A program made the translations under genes and the position numbers. Below, piece by piece: positions 1 to 9,089 of a stretch of DNA of 64,000 bases. This DNA comes from Streptomyces shenzhenensis (GTDB taxonomy: Bacteria > Actinomycetota > Actinomycetes > Streptomycetales > Streptomycetaceae): the NCBI RefSeq assembly GCF_003688995.1, contig NZ_PENI01000004.1, positions 400,269 through 464,268 on the forward strand, read 5' to 3'. Under the pieces are notes generated by a model. It worked only from the letters and a program-made list of their open reading frames with translations. It did no database searches and was not told the origin of the DNA. Numbering within the stretch: the stretch's first letter is position 1; every line of letters starts with the position of its first letter.

Positions 1-1069
1 ACGAGCAGCCGTTCTCGGTGATCACCACCGGCGGGAGCCGGTCGCCGTACCGGTCCCGGAAGGCGGTCAGCAGCTCCGTGAGGCCCTCCGGGACGACCGG
101 CCAGCCGAAGTCCGTCACCGGGCGGCCCTCGATCTCCTTGAGCGAGAAGGGGAGTTCGGCCGGGATCGGCATCCCGCCGAACTCGGTCTCCGTCTCCTGC
201 GGGGCGCCCACCCGGGTCGGGGCGTAGTAGTTGACGCCGTACCAGTCGACCGGTTCGGCGATCACCGCGAGGTCGGCGTCGACGTCGCCCGGCATCAACT
301 CGCCGATGCCGTCCGGGTACCGGCCGAGGAGCAGCGGGTCGGCGAACAGGCGATTCAGCAGGACGTCGTAGAACTCGGCCGCCGCCGTGTCCTCGGGTGC
401 GGCGGAGGCCGGCCAGGTCGGGCCGTGGGAGTTGGCGATACCGATGTCGGTGGCGCCGGCCGCGCGCAGGGCCCGTACCGCGAGGCCGTGGGCGAGGAGT
501 TGGTGGTGGGCGACCGGAAGTGCGTCGAACAGCAGCCGTCTGCCGGGGGCGTGGGCGCCCAACGCGTGGCCCAGCAGGGTGTGTTCGGCGGGCTCGTTGA
601 GAGTGATCCACTTGGTGACGCGGTCGCCGAGCCGGGCGGCGACCGTCGACACATACGCGGCGAAGCGCTGTGCGGTGTCCCGATCCAGCCAGTCCAGCCG
701 GGCGGGCAGGTCCCAGTGGAAGAGGGTCGGCACGGGGCGCACGCCGGCCGCGCACAGCTCGTCCACCAGCCGGTCGTAGAAGTCGAGCCCGCCGGGGGAG
801 TCGACCCGCGGCCAGGAGACCGAGAAGCGGTACGCGTCCACGCCCAGGCCGGACAGCAGCGCCACGTCCTCGCGGTAGCGGTGGTAGTGGTCGCAGGCCA
901 CCGCCGCCGTGGAGCCGTCCTTCACCCGCCCCGGCTCAGCCGTGAACGCGTCCCACACGGAGGGCTCGCGCACGTCGGCCGCCCCCTCGATCTGGTGCGC
1001 CGAGGTGGACACCCCCCACAGAAACCCATCCGGAAACCGAGGAATCGGATCACCCGCATCAGTAACCAT
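1..1069 (-). CDS. GH1 beta-glucosidase, 3' end cut by window start
   Basis: Retaining beta-glycosidase of family GH1, expected to hydrolyse beta-glucosides such as cellobiose in the cytoplasm (no signal peptide). The N-terminus has the usual FLWGVSTSAHQIEGA opening. The acid/base motif ITLNEP lies about residue 165 and the nucleophile motif VVITENG sits at the very edge of the window, so only the C-terminal quarter is missing. ATG at 1069 begins MVTDAGDPIPRFPDGFLWG; the Shine-Dalgarno is weak. No regulator or sugar transporter is visible on this side, so the substrate cannot be narrowed. The family call is secure. Confidence 0.93.
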   Translation of the reverse strand, partial: MVTDAGDPIPRFPDGFLWGVSTSAHQIEGAADVREPSVWDAFTAEPGRVKDGSTAAVACDHYHRYREDVALLSGLGVDAYRFSVSWPRVDSPGGLDFYDRLVDELCAAGVRPVPTLFHWDLPARLDWLDRDTAQRFAAYVSTVAARLGDRVTKWITLNEPAEHTLLGHALGAHAPGRRLLFDALPVAHHQLLAHGLAVRALRAAGATDIGIANSHGPTWPASAAPEDTAAAEFYDVLLNRLFADPLLLGRYPDGIGELMPGDVDADLAVIAEPVDWYGVNYYAPTRVGAPQETETEFGGMPIPAELPFSLKEIEGRPVTDFGWPVVPEGLTELLTAFRDRYGDRLPPVVITENGCS

Positions 1070-1149
1070 GCCCGCGATGATCCGCACCCCCACCAAAAGA
1101 AGTCAACGCACCCGCAGACAACTAACGACCCTGCACGGCCGCGCCCGAT

Positions 1150-1172
1150 AGGGGCGCGGGGAACTGCGCGAT
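1150..1172 (+). repeat. Intergenic repeat copy 1
   Basis: Plus-oriented copy of the GCGCGGGGAACTGCGCGA repeat, preceded by AGGG. The arms GCGC and GCGC are self-complementary. Function unknown. Confidence 0.75.
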
Positions 1173-1232
1173 CAACCACAACGCACCCGCACTCAACCCA
1201 CACCCCAGCCCCGCCCCCAGCGGAGCGCCCCG

Positions 1233-1256
1233 CAGGGGCGCGAAGAACAGCGCGCG
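1233..1256 (+). repeat. Intergenic repeat copy 2 (degenerate)
   Basis: A decayed version reading GGGGCGCGAAGAACAGCGCG, lying 80 bp from copy 1 in the same spacer. Confidence 0.55.
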
Positions 1257-1315
1257 CCGCCACCAAGCACCCCCAAACAACCGACAACCCAGCCCCGCCC
1301 CACCCAGCGGAGCGC

Positions 1316-1582
1316 CTACGCCCCCTCCTTGAGCACCCGCGAGATCAACACCCGCTGTGCCTCCGTCAGATGAGGATCCGCCGCATAGACCGTCCTCCCG
1401 TCCACCGTGATCACGTAGTTGAAACCGTCCGGCACGCCGGCAGGCGGAGCGTCCCGGCCGCCCGCGAGCGCCCGCTCGGCCAGGGACTGCCACTCGGTCG
1501 CGTCGGACCGCCCCGAGGTGTTCACCTCGGCATGCCGCTCGATGCCCGCGAACCCGCCCGCGCGCCTCACCTGAATCCGCAT
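1316..1582 (-). CDS. Emfourin-like inhibitor of M4 protease
   Basis: An 88-residue protein beginning MRIQVRRAGGFAGIER, with GFNYVITVDGRTVYAADPHL in the middle and a C-terminal segment rich in L, R and V. This resembles emfourin, the small cytoplasmic inhibitor of protealysin-like metallopeptidases, whose genes lie directly downstream of the protease gene. Here it starts about 20 nt after the M4 protease stop on the same strand, with AGGAG ahead of ATG 1582, so the two are probably co-transcribed. The inference is that it keeps the signal-less protease inactive inside the cell. Family assignment rests on the N-terminal pattern plus operon context. Confidence 0.82.
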   Translation of the reverse strand: MRIQVRRAGGFAGIERHAEVNTSGRSDATEWQSLAERALAGGRDAPPAGVPDGFNYVITVDGRTVYAADPHLTEAQRVLISRVLKEGA

Positions 1583-1602
1583 GGCTCCTGTCTAGTACGG
1601 AC

Positions 1603-2673
1603 CTACGCCGTCCGCACCCCGACCTGCTGCCACGCCTTCTGCACGGCCTGCTGCTCCGCGCCCTCGCGGTAGCGGATCCGGGCCGCCGCGACCGTCAGCT
1701 TCGCGAAGTCCTCGAAGCTCGCCTGGGACGGCAGCTCGCCGCCGGTCAGCACGTCGTACCAGATCTGCCCGGCCCGTTCCCAGGCGTGCCCGCCGAGCGC
1801 GGTGGCGAGCAGGTAGAACGCGTGGTTGGGGATCCCGGAGTTGATGTGCACGCCGCCGTTGTCGCGGCCGGTCCGCACATAGCCGGCCATGGTCGCGGGC
1901 TGCGGGTCCTTGCCGAGGACGTCGTCGTCGTACGCCGTGCCCGGGGCCTTCATCGAGCGCAGCGCCGTGCCCGTGACGCGCGGCGCGAGCAGCCCGGCGC
2001 CGATCAGCCAGTCGGCCTCGGTGGCGGTCTGGCCCAGCGTGTACTGCTTGATCAGCGAGCCGAACACATCGGACAGCGACTCGTTGAGGGCGCCGGGCTG
2101 GCCGAAGTAGGTGAGGTTCGCGGTGTGCTGGGTGACGCCGTGGGTCAACTCGTGGCCGATGACATCCACCGGGATGGTGAAGTCGAGGAAGACCTCGCCG
2201 TCCCCGTCGCCGAACACCATCTGCTCGCCGTTCCAGAAGGCGTTGTCGTAGCCCTCGCCGAAGTGCACGGTGGCGTCCAGGGGCAGCCCGGAACCGTCGA
2301 TCGAGTTACGGCCGTACGCCTTCAGATACAGCTCGAAGGTGGCGCCCAGACCCGCGTATGCGCGGTTGACGGTGGCGTCCGCACCCGGTTCGGAGCCCTC
2401 CTCGCGGACCTTCGTGCCGGGCAGGTCCTGCCGGTGCTCCGCGTCGTAGACGGTGCGCCGCGCCCGGTCGGCGGCGGCGTCCGCGGGCAGGGCGACGGCC
2501 GGCGCCCCGATGACCGTGGTCAGCCGGCGGTGGGTGCGCTCGTAGGCATCGCGCTCCAGGGTCCGGCGGGCCGGGCCGGACAGCGCGGAGTCCGCGTGCT
2601 GGGCCAGCCGGTCGAGGACGTGCGGCGGGACGATGGTGCAGAAGACGGGCTCGTAGCCCCCGGTCGTCGTCAT
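1603..2673 (-). CDS. Protealysin-like M4 metallopeptidase
   Basis: Zinc metalloendopeptidase of the thermolysin family. Counted from the upstream TTG/ATG-region start at 2685, HELTH is at about residue 178 and the third zinc ligand lies in NESLSDVF at about 202. The later GGVHINSGIPNHAFY block is also typical. There is no signal peptide. Instead the N-terminus has CTIVPPHVLDRL, the short protealysin-type propeptide motif that is removed autocatalytically. I prefer ATG 2673 (MTTTGGYEP) over the start four codons upstream, as neither has a strong Shine-Dalgarno. It lies upstream of its probable inhibitor, emfourin. The exit route of these enzymes is unresolved. Family call is firm. Confidence 0.93.
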   Translation of the reverse strand: MTTTGGYEPVFCTIVPPHVLDRLAQHADSALSGPARRTLERDAYERTHRRLTTVIGAPAVALPADAAADRARRTVYDAEHRQDLPGTKVREEGSEPGADATVNRAYAGLGATFELYLKAYGRNSIDGSGLPLDATVHFGEGYDNAFWNGEQMVFGDGDGEVFLDFTIPVDVIGHELTHGVTQHTANLTYFGQPGALNESLSDVFGSLIKQYTLGQTATEADWLIGAGLLAPRVTGTALRSMKAPGTAYDDDVLGKDPQPATMAGYVRTGRDNGGVHINSGIPNHAFYLLATALGGHAWERAGQIWYDVLTGGELPSQASFEDFAKLTVAAARIRYREGAEQQAVQKAWQQVGVRTA

Positions 2674-2864
2674 ACCCACAACCATCGCACTGAGTTATCA
2701 AACTGTCACTATCGGCGACCATGATTGGTGAAATAACGGGGCAAGAGGGCCTGGCCGCTCACGCGGAGTGGTATGGCGCACCCTTTGTCCCGTTCGCCCC
2801 TCGGGTCCCGCATACTGATACGGGCCCGCGCATCCGGCGCGGCTCGGCTAGGCTGCGGAGCATC

Positions 2865-2893
2865 ATGCGTTTCGGGCTGCTTCTTCTTAGCTG

Positions 2894-2912
<19 letters not shown>
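2865..2912 (+). CDS. leuL: leuA leader peptide (15 aa)
   Basis: A 15-codon frame, MRFGLLLLSCRGEGL, with four consecutive leucine codons (CTG CTT CTT CTT, 2877-2888). It ends 99 bp before leuA. GGAG at 2857-2860 is a suitably placed ribosome site. Three CTT codons in a row are unusual in DNA of this composition and suggest selection for leucyl-tRNA sensing. Leucine-rich leader peptides ahead of leuA are known in actinobacteria. Ribosome stalling on these codons would select between the downstream RNA folds. Confidence 0.82.
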
Positions 2913-4733
<1,821 letters not shown>

Positions 4734-4756
4734 CCTCCTCTGACCGGCGATTTCCC

Positions 4757-4788
4757 GGGCCCGGCCGTTGTATACAACGGCCGGGCCC
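4757..4788 (+). terminator. leuA terminator: 32-nt perfect palindrome
   Basis: A perfect 16+16 inverted repeat with no loop in the DNA, starting GGGCCCGGCCGTTG and centred on TGTATACA, 24 nt after the leuA stop. As RNA it makes a very stable hairpin. No T-run follows, which is common for streptomycete terminators. A protein-binding role cannot be excluded. Confidence 0.8.
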
Positions 4789-4918
4789 ACGTCGTTAACC
4801 GGCCATTTTGACGGGCAGGTAACGGAAAGGTCTCGCACGGGGTACTGACTCCACATCGCCGATGTGGCTAACATCACGCATGCGTGGCGATGTTGCCGCG
4901 GAGTTACGGAGGTGCGAC

Positions 4919-5614
4919 GTGCTGCCAGTACGGGGACGAGACGGCCGTGCCACCAGGCTTGCCCGCATCATGGGCACCCGCACCGCATGGACACCCGTCG
5001 GGGACGGCGAGTTCTTCTGCCCCGGCTGCGGGGGCGACCGCAACTACCAGCGGCTCACCGGCCGCCGCCGCTTCACCGTCCTCGGCGTGCCCGTCCTGCC
5101 CCGCGGCAGCACGGGACCGGTCGTCGAGTGCGCGGCCTGCCGCCGCCACTACGGCACCGAGGTGCTCGACCACCCGACCAGCTCGCGGTTCTCCGCGATG
5201 CTGCGCGACGCCGTGCACACCGTGGCCCTCGCGGTGCTGGCCGCGGGCGGCACCTGCACCCGTACGTCCCTGGCCGCCGCCGCCAGCACGGTCCGTGCCG
5301 CCGGGTTCGCCGACTGTACCGAGGACCAGCTCGGCGCGCTGGTCGAGGCGCTGGCCGCGGACACCGGCCGGGTCTTCGAGCAGCCGGCCGGCGCGGGCCT
5401 GGCGATAGAGCTGCACGAGGCCCTGGACCCGCTCGCCCCGCACCTCGCCCCCAGCGGCCGGGAGTCCATCCTGCTCCAGGCGGCCCGGATCGCCCTCGCT
5501 GACGGCCTCTACACCCCGGCCGAACGCGACGTCCTCGCCACCGTCGGCGCCGCCCTGACCATCTGCTCCGACGACGTGACCCGTCTGCTGGCGGCGGCCC
5601 GCACGCCCTCCTGA
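4919..5614 (+). CDS. TerB-like protein with N-terminal zinc ribbon
   Basis: A 231-residue cytoplasmic protein. The N-terminal third has two CxxC pairs (FFCPGCGG near residue 32 and VECAACRR near 71), a probable zinc ribbon. The rest is alpha-helical and ends with RESILLQAARIALADGLYTPAERDVLATVGAAL split over a TerB-like helix pattern with acidic turns, as in tellurite-resistance TerB domains. GTG 4919 is chosen because GGAGG lies at 4908-4912; an ATG 39 nt upstream has no such signal. It stands alone between leuA and the sialidase. TerB domains often act at membranes or in stress or defence modules, but nothing here points to a specific job. Confidence 0.72.
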   Translation: MLPVRGRDGRATRLARIMGTRTAWTPVGDGEFFCPGCGGDRNYQRLTGRRRFTVLGVPVLPRGSTGPVVECAACRRHYGTEVLDHPTSSRFSAMLRDAVHTVALAVLAAGGTCTRTSLAAAASTVRAAGFADCTEDQLGALVEALAADTGRVFEQPAGAGLAIELHEALDPLAPHLAPSGRESILLQAARIALADGLYTPAERDVLATVGAALTICSDDVTRLLAAARTPS

Positions 5615-5695
5615 CCCGGCGACACGGAGATCGGCGAGGTGCTCGGGCCGGGCCCCACCGTGCAGACCCACGGCATCCCGTCACGTCATCCCATA

Positions 5696-6880
5696 ATGAG
5701 AGCGATGACTCTCCTGAGCCGCACCCTGCTGGCCGCCGCGGTGCTCGCCGCCGCGGCCGTCCCACCCGCCTTCGCCGGGCCGTCCGGCTGCGCCTCCTCC
5801 GTGCCCTATGTGTCGGGCCGGGCCGGCTACGACACCTACCGCATACCGGCCGTCGTGAGGACGCGCGCGGGCACCGTGCTCGCGTTCGCCGAGGGCAGGC
5901 ACGACGGCGCGGGCGACAGCGGCGCCATAGACGTCGTGCTGCGCCGCTCCACCGACGGCGGCTGCACCTGGGGACCGCTCGCGGTGGTCGCCGCGGGGCG
6001 CGGCGACACCCGGGGCAACCCGGCCCCGGTGGTCGACCCGCGCACCGGCGCGATCGTGCTGGTCACCTCGTACAACAGCGGGGCCGCCACCGAGGCGGAG
6101 ATCATACGTGGCGAGGTGACCCCGGAGCAGGGCCGCCGGGTGTTCGTGCAGCGCAGCCAGGACGACGGCCGGCACTTCACGCCGCCCCAGGAGATCACGG
6201 CCCAGGTGAAGCCGGCCGGCTGGCGCTGGTACGCCACCGGACCCGGCCACGCGGTGGCCCTGACGCGCGGTCCGCACACCGGCCGGCTGGTCGTCCCCGC
6301 CAACCACTCCGCGGCCCCGCCGGCCGGTTCCCCCGACACCGGCCAGGAGGCCAAGTACTACGGCGGCCACGCGTTCTACAGCGACGACGGCGGACGCACC
6401 TGGCGGCTCGGCTTCGTCGACGACTCCTACGACGGCCGAGTCAACGCCAACGAGTCGACGGCCGCGCAACTCCCCGACGGGCGCCTCTACTTCAACTCCC
6501 GGGACCAGAACGGCAGCAGCCCCGGCAACCGCGTCGACAGCTACTCAAGCGACGGTGGGCAGAGCCTCGACCGGCCCTACGCCGTCCAGCCCACCCTGAA
6601 CGACGTCCCCGTCGTCGAGGGATCCGTCCTGCAAGTGCGGGGCCGGCATGCTCCGTTGCTGTTCTCGGCGCCGTCCGTACCTGGCGCTCGCGCGGCGTTG
6701 GCGGTGTGGCGCAGTGTGGATCGTGGGGTGACCTTCACCAAGGTGTGGACGTTGTCGCGGGACAAGGCCGGGTATTCCGATCTTGTTCAGCTTGACTTCG
6801 GTACGGTTGGTGTTTTTTACGAGACGGGTACGAAGGGGGCGTACGACACGATTTCGTTCCGTCGGTTGCGGGTGACCTAG
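5696..6880 (+). CDS. Secreted exo-sialidase (GH33, BNR repeats)
   Basis: Removes terminal sialic acid from glycoconjugates outside the cell. After a signal peptide ending near PPAFA, the protein shows the sialidase YRIPAVV motif (catalytic Arg) and Asp-boxes STDGGCTWG, SQDDGRHF, SDDGGRTWR, SSDGGQS and SVDRGVTF, marking a six-bladed propeller. FAEGRHDGAGDSGAIDV carries the acid/base region and NESTAAQLPDGRLYFNSR the C-terminal active-site half. Start could be ATG 5696 or 5705. It faces, convergently, a DapA/NanA-type lyase and an ABC importer, which suggests use of released sialic acid. The last 230 bp have clearly lower GC at third positions than the rest of the gene. Confidence 0.93.
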   Translation: MRAMTLLSRTLLAAAVLAAAAVPPAFAGPSGCASSVPYVSGRAGYDTYRIPAVVRTRAGTVLAFAEGRHDGAGDSGAIDVVLRRSTDGGCTWGPLAVVAAGRGDTRGNPAPVVDPRTGAIVLVTSYNSGAATEAEIIRGEVTPEQGRRVFVQRSQDDGRHFTPPQEITAQVKPAGWRWYATGPGHAVALTRGPHTGRLVVPANHSAAPPAGSPDTGQEAKYYGGHAFYSDDGGRTWRLGFVDDSYDGRVNANESTAAQLPDGRLYFNSRDQNGSSPGNRVDSYSSDGGQSLDRPYAVQPTLNDVPVVEGSVLQVRGRHAPLLFSAPSVPGARAALAVWRSVDRGVTFTKVWTLSRDKAGYSDLVQLDFGTVGVFYETGTKGAYDTISFRRLRVT

Positions 6881-6930
6881 GGGTCGGCCTGGGCGTGGGG
6901 TGTTTGTTCGTCTGCGGCTGGGTTGTGGTT

Positions 6931-6967
6931 GATCGCGCAGTTCCCCGCGCCCCCTATAGGGGCTTTT
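6931..6967 (+). terminator. Terminator with intergenic repeat copy 3
   Basis: Between the convergent sialidase and lyase genes. A minus-oriented copy of the GCGCGGGGAACTGCGCGA repeat (from about 6931) leads into CCCCTATAGGGG (6951-6962) followed by CTTTTTT. The short stem plus T-run is a classic intrinsic terminator for the sialidase. It shows the repeat attached to a terminator. Confidence 0.8.
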
Positions 6968-7918
6968 TTAAAGTAGGCCCGCTGTTGCCAGGTGTTTTTC
7001 TACCTTTTGGGTTTCTTCTGGGGACAGGGGGATCTGGGGGGTCGCGGTTGCCGGGCAGGTGATGATTCCGCGTAGGTGCAGCGCCGCCTTGAACGCGCCG
7101 ATCGCCGACGAACTGCCGCCCATCCGGGCCGGATCACCGACGCCCACCATGCCGAACAGGGTGCACAGCCGCTCCTGTTCGGCCCGGGCGCCGGCCCAGT
7201 CGCCCGCACGGCACAGGCGGTACAGCCGGACGTAGCCGTGCGGGTCGACGTTGGCCAGGCCCGGCACCGCCCCGTCGGCACCCAGCGCGAGCGCCGCGTC
7301 CGTGACCACCTCGGAACCGGTGAGCACGGCGAAGCCCGCACGGCCGGGCATGCTCCGGGCGCCCATCACGACCTCGCGGAAGCCGTCCAGATCGCCGCTG
7401 GAGTCCTTCAGCCCGGCCAGCACCCCGTCCCGGGCCAGCTCCAGCACCAGAGCGGCCGGCAGCTTGGTGTGCACGGCGGCCGGGATGTCGTAGGCGATGA
7501 CCGGAACCGTGCTGTGCCGCGCGACCAGCCGGAAGTGGCGGGCGATCTCCGCCGGGTGGGTGCGGGTGTAGAACGGCGCGGTGACGACGACCGCGTCGGC
7601 GCCCGCCGCCGTCACCGCCGCGACATGGTCGAGCACCCGGGGCGTCGTCATGTCGATCGCCCCGGCCAGCACCGGCAGCCGGCCCGCCACGTGCCCCGTG
7701 ACCGCCTCCACCACCTGCCGCCGCTGCCGGTCGGTGAGATAGGCGGCCTCCGAGGTCGAGCCGAGCACGAACAGGCCGTGCACCCCGCCCTCCACCAGAT
7801 GGTCGACGAGCCGGAGGAGCGAGGCCACGTCCACCTCGCCCTCCGGTGTCAGGGGCGTGCACACGGGCGGTACGACACCGGACACCCCGGACGGGTCGTT
7901 CGCGGCGGGGAAGGTCAT
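6968..7918 (-). CDS. DapA/NanA-family aldolase (probable N-acetylneuraminate lyase)
   Basis: A 316-residue class I pyruvate-dependent aldolase of the dihydrodipicolinate synthase superfamily. FVLGSTSEAAYLT near residue 50 matches the GSTGE/GTTGE phosphate-like loop, YDIPAAVHTKL supplies the catalytic tyrosine, and GLKDSSGDL the Schiff-base lysine. ATG 7918 follows GGGAG and overlaps the upstream ATPase stop by four bases (ATGA), so it is the last gene of the transporter operon. A core-metabolism DapA is unlikely in this setting. With a sialidase next door and a GntR regulator at the operon head, sialic acid or a related 2-keto-3-deoxy sugar acid is the best substrate guess. The exact substrate is inference. 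Confidence 0.8.
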   Translation of the reverse strand: MTFPAANDPSGVSGVVPPVCTPLTPEGEVDVASLLRLVDHLVEGGVHGLFVLGSTSEAAYLTDRQRRQVVEAVTGHVAGRLPVLAGAIDMTTPRVLDHVAAVTAAGADAVVVTAPFYTRTHPAEIARHFRLVARHSTVPVIAYDIPAAVHTKLPAALVLELARDGVLAGLKDSSGDLDGFREVVMGARSMPGRAGFAVLTGSEVVTDAALALGADGAVPGLANVDPHGYVRLYRLCRAGDWAGARAEQERLCTLFGMVGVGDPARMGGSSSAIGAFKAALHLRGIITCPATATPQIPLSPEETQKVEKHLATAGLL

Positions 7919-8934
7919 GGCGGCTCCCTGGGAAGACTCTGGCGCACGAGGTCGCGGGTCGACTGCTCCTCCTCCACAGGATGATGACAACGGTAGCGAT
8001 GTCCCGGGTGCGACGCGGCCGAAAAGTCCGGCATGACCGAGGCGCAGCGGTCGTCCGCCTTCCAGCAGCGGGTGCGGAACGGGCAGCCGCTCGGCGGCCG
8101 GGTCGCCGACGGCACCGGGCCGGCCAGCGGAATCGGGTCGATCGGGTCGAGCAGACCGGGCGTCGCGGAGAACAGGGCCCGCGTGTACGGGTGCCGGGCC
8201 CGGTCGGTGACCCGGTCCGCCGGGGTCTCCTCGACGATCCGGCCGAGGTACATGGTGATCACCCGGTCGCTCATCCGCCGCACCGTCTGGATGTCGTGCG
8301 AGACGAAGACCAGCGCAAGACCCAGCCGCTCCCGCAGGTCCAGCAGCAGATTGAGGATCTGCGCCCGCACGGACACGTCCAGCGCGCTCGTCGGCTCGTC
8401 GGCGATCACCAGATCCGGGTCGAGGGCCAGCGCGCGGGCGATGGCGACCCGCTGCCGCTGGCCGCCGGAGAGCTGGCCGGGCAGGGCGTCGCCGAGGGCC
8501 CGGGGGAGACCCACCAGGGCCATCAGCTCGCGCACCCGCTCCGCCCGGCCGGCCCTGGACCCCCGGTCGTGCACATCGAGCGGATCCCGCAGGATCTGCC
8601 GGACCGGCAGCCGCCGGTTCAGGGCGGTCGACGGGTCCTGGAACACCATCCCGGTGCTCGCGCCCACCGTGGCCCGGCGCTCGGCGGCCGGCAGGGACCA
8701 CAGGTCGCGGCCCTTGAAGTACACCGTGCCCGATGTCGGCCGCACCACCCCCACCAGCACCTTCGCCAGCGTCGACTTGCCGCACCCGGACTCGCCGACC
8801 ACCCCGACCGTCTCGCCGGGCGCGACCGCGAGATCGGCCCCGGTCAGCGCGTACACCCGGTCCCGGGTGAACACCCCGCCGCCGCGGGCCCGGTACACCA
8901 CGTGGGCGTCGCTCAGCTCCACCAGCGCGTTCAT
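7915..8934 (-). CDS. Oligopeptide-type ABC transporter ATPase (OppF/DppF-like)
   Basis: Second ATPase of a dipeptide/oligopeptide-family importer, 339 residues. Walker A GESGCGKST is at residues 49-57. LSGGQRQRVAIARAL (signature), LVIADEPTSALD (Walker B) and VFVSHD (switch His) follow. The C-terminus has the oligopeptide-binding tail with CPFRTRCWKADDRC, typical of OppF/DppF. Some members of this transporter class carry sialic acids and other sugar acids rather than peptides. It overlaps the lyase (ATGA) on one side and a decayed micro-ORF (ATGA) on the other, consistent with one polycistronic message. Confidence 0.93.
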   Translation of the reverse strand: MNALVELSDAHVVYRARGGGVFTRDRVYALTGADLAVAPGETVGVVGESGCGKSTLAKVLVGVVRPTSGTVYFKGRDLWSLPAAERRATVGASTGMVFQDPSTALNRRLPVRQILRDPLDVHDRGSRAGRAERVRELMALVGLPRALGDALPGQLSGGQRQRVAIARALALDPDLVIADEPTSALDVSVRAQILNLLLDLRERLGLALVFVSHDIQTVRRMSDRVITMYLGRIVEETPADRVTDRARHPYTRALFSATPGLLDPIDPIPLAGPVPSATRPPSGCPFRTRCWKADDRCASVMPDFSAASHPGHRYRCHHPVEEEQSTRDLVRQSLPREPP

Positions 8935-9089
8935 GTGACGGCCTCGCTCTCCGTTGTCACCGGGTCGATCGCCCGCCGTGTGCGCGCGTGTGCTTGCGAG
9001 GTCCGGTGTGGTCGGTGGCGTCGACTTGCCGCGCCCGGCTCGCCGACCTGCACCACGTGGGCGTCGCTCAGCTCCATCAGCGTGTTCAC
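8931..9089 (-). pseudogene. Fossil of a duplicated oppD-oppF junction
   Basis: A 52-codon frame wedged between the two ATPase genes and overlapping both by four bases (GTGA at 9086-9089, ATGA at 8931-8934). Its first residues VNTLMELSDAHVV copy the start of the next ATPase (MNALVELSDAHVV). VGEPGAASRR is a broken Walker A, matching bases 8769-8800 at 30 of 32 positions. Its end, AIDPVTTESEAVT, copies the end of the preceding gene (AIDLATTESEAVT). This is what a D-F-D-F tandem would leave after deletion from early F1 to late D2. The frame still allows translational coupling. Confidence 0.75.

Larger units (their letters stand above)
1070..1315. other. Intergenic region with short repeats
   Basis: About 245 bases with no convincing gene, between emfourin and the GH1 gene (both minus strand). 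It holds one good copy (1150-1172) and one decayed copy (1233-1256) of the GCGCGGGGAACTGCGCGA repeat. A block reading CCCAGCCCCGCCC followed by CAGCGGAGCGCC occurs near 1205-1229 and again near 1289-1315, so part of the spacer is itself duplicated. Confidence 0.7.

Noticed and set aside
6968..7918. Core lysine-pathway dapA
   Set aside because: Coupled to an ABC importer operon and facing a sialidase; GSTSE and context fit a catabolic lyase better, though the family is the same.
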